This document shows, piece after piece, positions 1 through 5,337 of a stretch of 14,167 nt of DNA. Both the position numbers and the translations under genes were made by a program. Below the pieces are notes generated by a model. It saw only the letters and a program-made list of their open reading frames with translations, did not search any database and was not told where the DNA came from. This DNA is from an uncultured Kiloniellales bacterium (GTDB lineage: Bacteria > Pseudomonadota > Alphaproteobacteria > Kiloniellales > JAKSDN01), in contig CAMYMY010000046.1 of the NCBI GenBank assembly GCA_947259625.1, forward strand, positions 1-14,167. The letters run 5' to 3'. Each line of letters starts with the position of its first letter. The first letter of the stretch is position 1.

Positions 1-79
1 TCAGAGTAAGAAGTCGAACCGCCACGTCGCCGAACATCGTTATGTCCGAGTAGGCCGTACAGGAAAAGGTTACTAGCAT
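1..79 (-). CDS. DUF1840-like small protein, N-terminal part (runs off window)
   Basis: On the minus strand an ATG at 79-77 opens a reading frame that stays open to the window edge, giving 26 residues that begin MLVTFSCTAYSDITMFGDVA. This resembles, from memory, the N-terminus of the DUF1840 family, small uncharacterised proteobacterial proteins that start with an MLVTF...DITMFGDVA-type segment. The start is supported by a good ribosome binding site, AGGAAG (complement of 85-90), five bases before the ATG. The function is unknown and the rest of the gene lies outside the window. It is probably native chromosome flanking the mobile elements to its right. The family call rests on a short stretch, so it is moderate; the start itself is well supported. 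Confidence 0.6.
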   Translation of the reverse strand, partial: MLVTFSCTAYSDITMFGDVAVRLLTL

Positions 80-84
80 GATCA

Positions 85-90
85 CTTCCT
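85..90 (-). promoter_or_regulatory. Shine-Dalgarno site for the DUF1840-like gene
   Basis: The minus strand reads AGGAAG, then five bases, then ATG at 79-77. This fixes the start of the partial gene at the left edge. It is one of the few clear ribosome binding sites in the window. Confidence 0.6.
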
Positions 91-120
91 CTCTGGAGCG
101 CTCGCTAGAGCCATAATCGC

Positions 121-137
121 CTCGCGTCTTCCGCGAG
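121..137. repeat. short inverted repeat (hairpin)
   Basis: CTCGCG (121-126) and CGCGAG (132-137) form a perfect 6-bp stem around a 5-base loop. No T-run follows on either strand, so it is not a convincing intrinsic terminator. It lies between the start of the DUF1840-like gene and the transposase remnant. I see no other gene in 80-246. Confidence 0.4.
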
Positions 138-246
138 TTCGGTATTGTACTTGCAACGCGCATTATCAATTCCTCGAATGACTGCTTCAGTATACGCTGC
201 CCGTTGACGAATCACGTAATGCAATATGCCCGTCTGGTCAAAATAT

Positions 247-426
247 TCATGCAGCTTCCCGATGATAATATTTCAGCAGCCCACCTAAGCATTCTCTACA
301 CCCGACTGATCCGTCAACATGATTCATTGCTTTCGGCGCGGCTGGAAATAACAATATGTTATTTTTACCTTGATGATTCCGTTCGCCATGGTAATGGACG
401 CGGTACTCACGGAGTGCACGTCTTAA
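247..426 (-). pseudogene. rve/DDE integrase-type transposase, C-terminal remnant
   Basis: The minus-strand frame ending at 247 encodes LRREALREY-like sequence (here LRRALREYRVHYHGERNHQG), then a short linker, then the terminal CRECLGGLLKYYHREAA. These are two hallmarks of the C-terminus of a common IS transposase with an rve integrase core: an HYHxERNHQG segment and a final RRERLGGLL-YYxREAA tail. The tail appears complete, but everything upstream is missing: at 426/427 the frame runs straight into the left end of the IS6-family element. The minus-strand ATG at 450-448 lies inside that IS end and is fused in frame, giving a 67-codon chimeric frame that I regard as accidental. The upstream half of this transposase is not recognisable in the other IS flank (1196-1303). 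Confidence 0.65.
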
Positions 427-443
427 GGCTCTGTCAAGTTGCG
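427..443. repeat. IS6-family left terminal inverted repeat
   Basis: GGCTCTGTCAAGTTGCG lies 24 bases before the transposase start and has the GGCnCTGT-type opening usual for IS6 members. Its partner is at 1182-1195. Confidence 0.5.
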
Positions 444-466
444 CCGTCATAATTCACAATATCTGT

Positions 467-1169
467 ATGAAACAGCAATCCCGATATCGTGGCCACCGAT
501 TCCCACGTGAAATTATCAGTCACGCTGTGTGGCTTTATCATAGGTTTTGTTTGAGTTTTCGTGACATCGAAGACCTGCTGGCCGAACGTGGCGTCATCGT
601 CTCGTATGAGTTGATTCGGCAATGGTGCCTGAAGTTTGGTCCACGCTACGCAAAGCAGCTTCGCAAAAGGCAAGGAAGATTGGGGGATACATGGTACATG
701 GACGAATTAACGATTATCACGGCACAAGGCGAGCACCGCTATCTCTGGCGCGCCATGGACCAGGACGACTAATGTCATCGACATACTGATACAGAAGCGT
801 AAAGATAAGCAGGCAGCGAAGCGCTTTTTCCGCAAGATGTTGAAGGGACAAGGCCAATCACCCAGGCGTATGATCACGGATAAGCTCAAAAGTTACGCTG
901 CGGCAACAAGAGAAGTCATGCCTTCGGTTACACATTGCCAAAAGCGTCGCGCCAACAATCGAGCGGAAGCGTCACACCAGCATACCCGGCAGCACGAGCG
1001 GCAGATGAGGCGCTTTAAATCACCCGGTCAGGCGCAACGGTTTCTGGCAATTCACTCCCAAATCCACAATCTGTTCAGGCTCGGACGTCATCTATTGAAA
1101 GCTTGCCATTATCGGGCGTTTCGCTCCCACGCTTTTTCTACGTGGCAAGAGGTAGCGTTGACGTGTTGA
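467..1169 (+). pseudogene. IS6-family DDE transposase, frameshifted
   Basis: The first part (467 to ~769) has the N-terminal helix-turn-helix-like region (FRDIEDLLAERGVIVSYELI) and the start of the catalytic core, WYMDELTI, with the first catalytic Asp at residue 79. The second part, in another frame, runs from 771 through VIDILIQKRKDKQAAKRFF and ITDKLKSY (second Asp, codon 879-881) to NNRAEASHQHTRQHERQMRRFKS (Glu at 966-968), and stops at 1167-1169. The reading frame breaks at 770: one extra base after the DQDD codons produces an immediate TAA, while the shifted frame resumes exactly where the family continues (DQDG-VIDI). All three DDE residues survive, but the uninterrupted protein cannot be made without frameshifting. 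The conserved tail FRSHAFSTWQEV is present. Confidence 0.85.
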
Positions 1170-1181
1170 AACGGAGAGTCA

Positions 1182-1195
1182 CGCAAACTTGTGCC
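1182..1195. repeat. IS6-family right terminal inverted repeat (probable)
   Basis: Read on the minus strand, this is GGCACAAGTTTGCG, which matches the left end GGCTCTGTCAAGTTGCG after allowing a 3-base gap and one extra T. It lies 13 bases after the transposase stop. Confidence 0.4.
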
Positions 1196-1203
1196 ACGAA
1201 TGG

Positions 1204-1224
1204 CCCAATACGTTTACCATTGGG
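1204..1224. repeat. inverted repeat beside the IS right end
   Basis: CCCAAT (1204-1209) and ATTGGG (1219-1224) are perfect inverted 6-bp arms around 9 bases, directly outside the IS6-like element and about 80 bases before the phosphoesterase gene. It could be an operator, a hairpin or chance. Nothing else is recognisable in 1196-1303 apart from a weak TTGACG (1265-1270) with TAAGTT 16 bases later, which could serve the phosphoesterase. Confidence 0.3.
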
Positions 1225-1303
1225 TTCGATACATACTCTGGTTTCTCTGTTCAGTTGCAAACTCTTGACGCCGTCCCGTACCCCGATAAGTTAAAGTCAG
1301 CGC

Positions 1304-2047
1304 GTGAAACTCCATGTCCTGAACGACCTGCATATTGAATTTGCTGAATTCGAGCCACCTGCAGTTGACGCCGATGTCATCGTGTTAGCGGGGGATATCG
1401 GTGTCGGTGTTGATGGTCTCCGTTGGGCTGAATCCCATTTCCCGGATAAACCGGTGATCTATGTGCCCGGGAACCACGAGTTTTACCATCACGATATCAC
1501 CTTGATCGACGAACTGAAGTCCAGTGCTTCACATAATATTTATGTTCTCAACGACGATGCAGTCGATATTGAGGGCGTGCGTTTTCTAGGCAGTGTATTG
1601 TGGACCGATTTCGCCCTATTCGGGGAAGTCGACAAATATTTTTCCGTACAACGGGCGCGCCAGGGGATGAATGATTTCTCGCTCATTCTAAACAGCGGTG
1701 AGCGATTCACACCCGATGATTCCATCAAGCTGCATGAGGCAAGCCGCAGCTGGTTGGCACAGATGCTAGCCGAACCCTTTATCGGCAAGACGGTGGTAGT
1801 GACTCATCATGCGCCTTCATCCCGCTCGGTGGCGCAGCAGTTTGCCGAAGATCTCCTGACTCCGGCATTCGCCAGCAATCTTGAGGAACTGATGGGTAGC
1901 GATCGGGTAACACTTTGGATCCACGGCCATATGCACGATCCATTTGATTACGAAATCTTCGGAACTCGGGTGATCTGCAATCCGCGCGGTTATGCGCCCT
2001 TTGCACTGACGCCAAGTTTCAGGGCGGACTTTGTCGTGGAAGTCTAA
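1304..2047 (+). CDS. calcineurin-like metallophosphoesterase
   Basis: This is a 247-residue cytoplasmic-type protein (no signal peptide) with the full metallophosphatase motif set for binding two metal ions. D8-L-H10 is at the start (LNDLH), G30-D31 is in VIVLAGDIG, G56-N-H58-E59 is in YVPGNHE, H168/H169 are in VVVTHHAP, and the closing H207-G-H209-M-H211 is in IHGHMHD. Such proteins hydrolyse phosphomonoesters or phosphodiesters; the substrate cannot be read from sequence. The start is GTG, chosen because the first metal motif begins at residue 8 and no upstream start fits. No clear ribosome binding site precedes it. It appears intact, unlike most of its neighbours, and stands alone between the IS element and the AbiE remnant. 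A strong purine stretch, AAAGGAGGG, directly follows its stop. Confidence 0.85.
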   Translation: MKLHVLNDLHIEFAEFEPPAVDADVIVLAGDIGVGVDGLRWAESHFPDKPVIYVPGNHEFYHHDITLIDELKSSASHNIYVLNDDAVDIEGVRFLGSVLWTDFALFGEVDKYFSVQRARQGMNDFSLILNSGERFTPDDSIKLHEASRSWLAQMLAEPFIGKTVVVTHHAPSSRSVAQQFAEDLLTPAFASNLEELMGSDRVTLWIHGHMHDPFDYEIFGTRVICNPRGYAPFALTPSFRADFVVEV

Positions 2048-2054
2048 AGGAGGG

Positions 2055-2118
2055 TACACAAATCCCAAGTTGTGTATAAATATTGTCATAAATATCTTTC
2101 TGTTGATACTTATACACA
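2055..2118. promoter_or_regulatory. inverted-repeat operator region of the AbiE module
   Basis: Three copies of a TACACA/TGTGTA element alternate in orientation. TACACAA (2055-2061) pairs with TTGTGTA (2070-2076) across 8 bases. TGTGTATAA (2071-2079) pairs with TTATACACA (2110-2118) across 30 bases, and the last arm runs into the ATG. In the AbiE family the antitoxin AbiEi represses its own operon by binding inverted repeats in the promoter, and these repeats fit that role. The assignment is inferred. Confidence 0.55.
2083..2110 (+). promoter_or_regulatory. candidate sigma70 promoter of the abiE module
   Basis: TTGTCA (2083-2088) and GATACT (2105-2110) are separated by 16 bases and lie between the arms of the 2071/2110 inverted repeat. 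Transcription would begin at about 2117-2118, at the antitoxin ATG, implying a leaderless or near-leaderless message. The -10 box is a weak match. Confidence 0.35.
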
Positions 2119-2726
2119 TGGCTGATGAACCAACAAAGACAGAGCAGGTTCTGGAACTCGCTAGGCAAATGAGCGTACTGCGCGTCCGCGACCTGACCTC
2201 GAGAGGAACTCACCCCGAATATCTGTGTCGGCTGTGCAAACAGGGCCTACTCACGCGCACCGGGTGAGGCCTCTACATGTCGGCTGACGCCGAGATTTCC
2301 GTGCATCACGGCCTCGCGCAAGCCTGTAAACAGGTACCGCGCGGCGTCATCTGCCTGCTGTCCGCACTGCAGTTCCATCAGATCGGGACCCAGAGCCCTT
2401 TCGAAGTGTGGATGGCTCTGGACCGCAATGCGGCACGACCACGTATCGATTATCCACCGCTGCGTATTATGCGTTTTTCCGGCGAGGCACTGACCGAAGG
2501 CATCGAAAGACATACGATCGAAGGTGTGCCGGCCAAACTCTACAATCCGGCAAAGACCGTGGTTGATTGTTTCAAGTACCGGAATAAGATCGGCCTCGAT
2601 GTGGCAATGGAAGCGCTGCGGGATTGTTGCGCGCAGAAAAAATGTAGCAACGACGATCTGTGGCGCTATGCGAAGATCTGCCGGGTCGCAAATGTCATGC
2701 GCCCCTATCTTGAGGCGATCGCATGA
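2118..2726 (+). pseudogene. abiEi: AbiEi-type (type IV) antitoxin interrupted by an in-frame TGA
   Basis: A single frame runs from ATG 2118 to TGA 2724-2726 (203 codons including the stop), broken only by TGA at 2265-2267 (codon 50). The N-terminal part (RQMSVLRVRDLTSRGTHPEY...LLTRTG) is the winged-helix domain. After the stop the frame continues GLYMSADAEIS and then the antitoxin domain (VICLLSALQFHQIGTQ, IEGVPAKLYNPAKTVVDCFKYRNKIG, and so on). Family members read GRGLY at this point, so the stop most simply replaces an Arg codon (CGA to TGA). An ATG at 2277, with GTGAGG seven bases before it, could restart translation and give a 149-residue C-terminal protein. AbiEi normally both represses its operon (N-domain) and neutralises AbiEii (C-domain), and the stop falls between these domains. 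The ATGA overlap with the next gene is the normal abiE coupling. Confidence 0.8.
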
Positions 2727-3049
2727 CTAATAAACGGCCTGCCAATCAGCTTTGCCGGGTGGAAGTCGATCCCGATGGGTTGACGTTCGACGCTAAAAGC
2801 GTTCGAGTCGCCGAGATCCACGAAGGCCAGGCTTACCAGGGGCAGCGAGTAAAATTGATTGGGTTGCTTGGCAACGCCAGAATCCCCGTACAAGTCGATG
2901 TAGGTTTTGGCGATGTGGTCACCCCGAAGGTTTCGGAGATCTACTACCCAACATTACTGGATTTACCGGTACCACGAACCCGTGCTTATCCACCGGAAAC
3001 CGTTGTTGCCGAGAAACGTCAGGCGATGGTTATGAAACTATCAACTTAG
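2723..3049 (+). pseudogene. abiEii: AbiEii/AbiGii-type toxin, internally deleted and truncated
   Basis: This frame starts in the ATGA overlap with abiEi and encodes only 108 residues, against roughly 280-300 for the family. The first ~9 residues (MTNKRPANQ) look like the true toxin start. The sequence then jumps to the middle of the family, RVEVDPDGLTFDAKSVR, followed by well-conserved LLGNARIPVQVDVGFGDVVTP, YPTLLDLPVPRTRAYP and ETVVAEKRQAMV. Missing are the ~90 residues carrying the GG-S/T nucleotide-binding and DxD-type metal motifs of the nucleotidyltransferase core. The family's KMKDFYDL-type C-terminal half is also absent, because the frame ends in unrelated MKLST. The product cannot be an active nucleotidyltransferase, so the gene is a remnant. 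A new role for the fragment is conceivable but unsupported. Confidence 0.8.
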
Positions 3050-3093
3050 AGCGTTCTGAGTCGCGAATCCATCCGCACCCTGATGCGCGGTCG

Positions 3094-3101
3094 CGTATAC
3101 G
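3094..3101. repeat. extra CGTATACG palindrome upstream of the hipBA operators
   Basis: CGTATACG is a perfect 8-bp palindrome made of the same half-site letters (CGTATA / TATACG) as the two operators that follow. It could be a third, compressed or partial HipB site. Confidence 0.35.
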
Positions 3102-3108
3102 ATCAAAT

Positions 3109-3126
3109 TATACGTCTTTGCGTATA
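3109..3126. promoter_or_regulatory. hipBA operator 1 (upstream palindrome)
   Basis: TATACG-TCTTTG-CGTATA has perfect 6-bp arms and an 18-bp total length. Written as TATAC-N8-GTATA it has the same geometry as the known E. coli HipB operator TATCC-N8-GGATA. Its centre lies 27 bp from operator 2. It ends directly before the -35 box. Confidence 0.7.
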
Positions 3127-3155
3127 TTGACAATATATACGCATTTGCGTATATA
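3127..3155 (+). promoter_or_regulatory. hipBA promoter
   Basis: There is a perfect TTGACA (3127-3132), a 17-base spacer and TATATA (3150-3155). Operator 2 fills the spacer and -10 box, so bound HipB would exclude RNA polymerase. The expected start, 6-8 bases after the -10, is at 3161-3163, which is the hipB ATG, so the transcript is predicted to be leaderless. Confidence 0.75.
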
Positions 3156-3156
3156 T
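3133..3156. promoter_or_regulatory. hipBA operator 2 (over the promoter)
   Basis: ATATATACG (3133-3141) and CGTATATAT (3148-3156) are perfect 9-bp inverted arms around CATTTG. The core TATAC-N8-GTATA matches operator 1 and overlaps the spacer and -10 box. Confidence 0.7.
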
Positions 3157-3162
3157 TCTAAT

Positions 3163-3414
3163 ATGAAGCAAACCGCCCGCACAACCAAGCAACTTGGTGC
3201 CATCATCCGGCGCGAGCGCCGCCGGCAGGGTCTTACCCAAACTCAGCTCGGGGCAAAGATCGGTCTGCGCCAGGCCACCATATCCAAGTTGGAAGCCGGC
3301 GAACCGGCGACACAGCTGCGCACGTTTCTCGACACCCTGGCCGCATTAGGTCTGGAAGTCCTTATCGATAAACGCCGCAAAACCTCAGCGGATGAGATCG
3401 AAAGCCTGTTCTGA
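3163..3414 (+). CDS. hipB: HipB-type antitoxin / operon repressor (XRE family)
   Basis: This is an 83-residue DNA-binding protein with one Cro/C1-type helix-turn-helix: LGAIIRRERRRQGLTQTQLGAKIGL, then the recognition helix RQATISKLEAG. A strand-forming tail, TLAALGLEVLIDK, is typical of HipB dimerisation. HipB binds and neutralises the HipA kinase and represses the operon at TATAC-N8-GTATA-type sites, two of which lie directly upstream. The start at 3163 is preferred over an in-frame ATG at 3118, because that one lies upstream of the -35 box and within operator 1. No Shine-Dalgarno precedes 3163, consistent with a leaderless transcript. Its stop TGA shares one base with the hipA ATG (TGATG), so the two are translationally coupled. 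It appears intact. Confidence 0.88.
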   Translation: MKQTARTTKQLGAIIRRERRRQGLTQTQLGAKIGLRQATISKLEAGEPATQLRTFLDTLAALGLEVLIDKRRKTSADEIESLF

Positions 3415-4649
3415 TGGCCCAGAAGCGTACTCGCACACCCCTGAATGTTTATCTTAACGCCCGGCCAGTCGGAAGGCTCCGACGTGAGACCTCCGGGGCT
3501 ATCGATTTTCAGTACGATCCCACCTGGCTGGAGTGGGAGCACAGCTTTCCGGTGTCACTCTCTTTGCCGCTGCGCGAAGACCGTTATATCGGTGAACCGG
3601 TGGTCGCCGTCTTCGATAATCTACTTCCCGATAACGATGACATCCGCCGCCGCGTAGCTGCGCGCATGGGCGCCGACGGCACCGATCCGTACGGCCTGCT
3701 TACTGCCATCGGTCGGGATTGCATCGGGGCACTGCAGTTTCTTCCTGATGGTCTTCAACTTGACCCGGCCGGCTTGGTTAAAGCCGAAGCGATCACCGAT
3801 ACGGCGATTGCCGAGATACTCGCCGGTCTCGAAGGTGCGCCGCTTGGTCTTGGTGAGGATGAGGATTTCCGGATTTCTCTTGCCGGCGTGCAGGAAAAAA
3901 CAGCGCTTCTTTACTGGAACAATGGCTGGCACAGGCCACACGGCACGACCGCAACCACCCATATTCTAAAACCGCAAATCGGGCAGCGGGCCGGCGTCGA
4001 TCTTTCGCAAAGTGTCGAGAATGAATATCTATGTATGCAGATACTAGATGCTTTGGGTCTCCCGGCGGCTCAGACCCGCATTGTGGACTTTGACGGCCAG
4101 CGTGCGCTGGTGGTTGAGCGGTTCGACCGACGCTGGACAAGTGATCGCCGGCTGTTGCGTCTCCCGCAGGAGGACTGCTGTCAGGCGTTGTCGGTTCCAC
4201 CCTCCCGTAAATATGAAAGTGATGGCGGACCAGGTATCGTCGACATTCTCGAATTACTAAAAGGCAGTGACGATCCAGGGCGCGATCAAACTCTTTTCAT
4301 AAAGGCCCAGATTGCGTTTTGGCTCATGGCCGCAACCGACGGTCATGCCAAGAATTTCAGTGTCTTTCTTCATCCCGGCGGCGGCTTTCGATCCACGCCA
4401 CTCTATGATGTCATGTCAACGCAGCCCTTGTTCGATACCGGGCAGCTGCGCAGAAACCAAATGCGCCTTGCCATGGCTGTCGGTGATAACCGCCATTATC
4501 GCGTTCATGACATCATGCCGCGGCACTTCGCGCAGACTGCAGCAAAGGCTGGAATGTACCCAGCGGTCATACCAGACATCGTCGAGGAGTTGCGTTCACA
4601 AATGCCGCTCGCGATCGATACATTGCGTAACGCATTGCCGGCGGTATAG
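3414..4649 (+). CDS. hipA: HipA-type serine/threonine kinase toxin
   Basis: This is a 411-residue protein, close to E. coli HipA in length. The N-terminal subdomain (about residues 5-100: LNVYLNARPVGRL...FDNLLPDNDDIRRRVA) is followed by the kinase fold. The flexible P-loop/autophosphorylation segment ISLAGVQEKTALL has Ser155. The nucleotide-binding lysine is in THILKPQ (K186). VVERFDR follows, then the catalytic loop ATDGHAKNFS with D309 and the metal-binding PLYDVMS with D332. The two aspartates fall at the same residue numbers as in E. coli HipA. Known HipA phosphorylates glutamyl-tRNA synthetase, causing dormancy or persistence; related kinases hit other aminoacyl-tRNA synthetases, so the target here is open. 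All catalytic positions are present and no frameshift is seen. It is co-transcribed with and coupled to hipB, and acts in the cytoplasm. Confidence 0.9.
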   Translation: MAQKRTRTPLNVYLNARPVGRLRRETSGAIDFQYDPTWLEWEHSFPVSLSLPLREDRYIGEPVVAVFDNLLPDNDDIRRRVAARMGADGTDPYGLLTAIGRDCIGALQFLPDGLQLDPAGLVKAEAITDTAIAEILAGLEGAPLGLGEDEDFRISLAGVQEKTALLYWNNGWHRPHGTTATTHILKPQIGQRAGVDLSQSVENEYLCMQILDALGLPAAQTRIVDFDGQRALVVERFDRRWTSDRRLLRLPQEDCCQALSVPPSRKYESDGGPGIVDILELLKGSDDPGRDQTLFIKAQIAFWLMAATDGHAKNFSVFLHPGGGFRSTPLYDVMSTQPLFDTGQLRRNQMRLAMAVGDNRHYRVHDIMPRHFAQTAAKAGMYPAVIPDIVEELRSQMPLAIDTLRNALPAV

Positions 4650-4656
4650 AGGAGAG

Positions 4657-4674
4657 GTTGTTGCGCCTAACAAC
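4657..4674. repeat. inverted repeat after hipA, possible weak terminator
   Basis: GTTGTT (4657-4662) and AACAAC (4669-4674) surround GCGCCT, eight bases after the hipA stop. The following sequence (TGGCTAACTTTTA) has only a short, delayed T-run, so termination would be weak. Confidence 0.3.
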
Positions 4675-4715
4675 TGGCTAACTTTTAGAGCGCATTTCGA
4701 GAAAGCCCTTCACTC

Positions 4716-4743
4716 CCGAAAAAGAAATGTAGGCCGAAAAAGA
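4716..4743. repeat. 10-bp direct repeat CCGAAAAAGA
   Basis: CCGAAAAAGA occurs at 4716-4725 and again at 4734-4743, with 8 bases between. The function is unknown; it may be chance or a regulator half-site pair. Confidence 0.3.
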
Positions 4744-4992
4744 GTAAGCGACCACTCGGATGATGTTTTGAAGTCGAACGACGCATGAAATTCCCACATT
4801 CGGCCGCCGATTTCGTTAACTTGTCAGTACCCAAATCAACACTGATGGATACAGACCAAAGGGGCGAGCATTGTCAGGGTTCAGTGTTGGAACGAGGTCG
4901 CGATATCCAGAACCGCAGTCTCATCGTCCGGATCGAGTTTTTGCGCTAATTCTGCGACACTGGAACCCTCTTACACCACATCGGGGACGGCA

Positions 4993-5337
4993 GTGGACAC
5001 TATCACCAAATGCCGATCTGCTTACGGCCAAGGGCCTCTCACTCCGGCAGATCGAACAAGCCAGCGACGGGGTGCTCACGAACACCTGCCTGCGCCAGCT
5101 CGAGAAGTGGAATATCCAGAAGCCCACGCCCAACGTTCTGCAGACCTTGGCGGAAGGCTACGCCGTGCCCTACGAGATCTTGAAGAGAATGCCGGATACT
5201 TGTTGCCACCCGAGGGCCGCGGAAGCGGACACCGCAGGAGATCGGCTGCCTTCGCGATCGACGACCTGACCGCCGAAGAAAAAGAGGAGCTCCTAAAATA
5301 TCTGGCGTTCCTCCGCTCCCACAACGCACCTTCATGA
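4993..5337 (+). pseudogene. XRE-family transcriptional regulator with two apparent compensating frameshifts
   Basis: Family sequence is spread over two frames. From GTG 4993 the frame reads VDTITKCRSAY. At about 5026 it must switch to the next frame for AKGLSLRQIEQASDG, TNTCLRQLEKWNIQKPTPN and VLQTLAEGYAVPYEIL. At about 5183-5187 it must switch back for ENAGYLLPPEGRG and the closing AFAIDDLTAEEKEELLKYL. Together these give the usual small repressor: a Cro/C1-type helix-turn-helix (SLRQIEQAS, then the recognition helix TNTCLRQLE), a VPYEIL-NAGYL hinge and a C-terminal helix. The second break is explained by loss of one A in AAGAAGAAT-like sequence. The 4993 frame is open throughout, but its middle is then unrelated to the family. 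The stop overlaps the glucan synthase start (ATGA), so the pair was translationally coupled. Either the gene is decayed or the breaks are sequence errors. The first switch is less certain than the second. Confidence 0.6.

Larger units (their letters stand above)
427..1195 (+). mobile_element. IS6-family insertion sequence, degenerate
   Basis: The element is about 770 bp, slightly short for the family (roughly 0.8 kb). It contains one transposase gene reading left to right and is bordered by imperfect inverted ends: GGCTCTGTCAAGTTGCG at 427-443 and, read on the minus strand from 1195, GGCACAAGTTTGCG. The ends align if three bases have been lost from the right one. The 8-bp flanks (419-426 and 1196-1203) do not match, so there is no visible target duplication. 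With the frameshift in its gene, the copy is probably dead. The exact boundaries are an estimate. Confidence 0.65.
4650..4992. other. intergenic stretch between hipA and the XRE/glucan synthase pair
   Basis: No recognisable gene is present. It holds a 6-bp inverted repeat just after hipA (4657-4674) and a 10-bp direct repeat (4716-4725 and 4734-4743). It also holds an unsupported 54-codon frame from ATG 4785 to TAA 4947-4949, with no ribosome binding site and no family I recognise. Base composition rises from mixed to G+C-rich across its right end, so the junction of the foreign block probably lies near 4980-5000. Confidence 0.5.

Noticed and set aside
247..450. 67-codon minus-strand frame starting inside the IS6 left end as a real fusion gene
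   Set aside because: Its first codons are IS terminal sequence and the rest is the tail of a truncated transposase. It has no ribosome binding site and is best read as an accidental fusion.
2046..2053. Strong Shine-Dalgarno-like AAAGGAGGG just after the phosphoesterase stop
   Set aside because: No start codon lies at a useful distance. The nearest in-frame TTG (2070) is too far, and the AbiEi homology begins at ATG 2118.
2265..2267. In-frame TGA as a selenocysteine or other recoding site
   Set aside because: Relatives have Arg at this point, no family function calls for selenocysteine, and the toxin partner is also decayed. A point mutation is simpler.
3118..3162. Upstream ATG giving a 98-residue HipB
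   Set aside because: It lies in operator 1 and upstream of the -35 box, so it would not be on the main transcript. Homology begins after ATG 3163.
4663..4690. GCCTAACAAC after hipA resembles the start of an integron attC site
   Set aside because: No partner GTTAGGC-like sequence with the usual imperfect stem is found within ~150 bases downstream, and the flanking genes do not look like cassettes.
4785..4949. 54-codon open frame starting ATG 4785
   Set aside because: It has no ribosome binding site and no recognisable family, and it lies in a composition transition. It is not distinguishable from chance.
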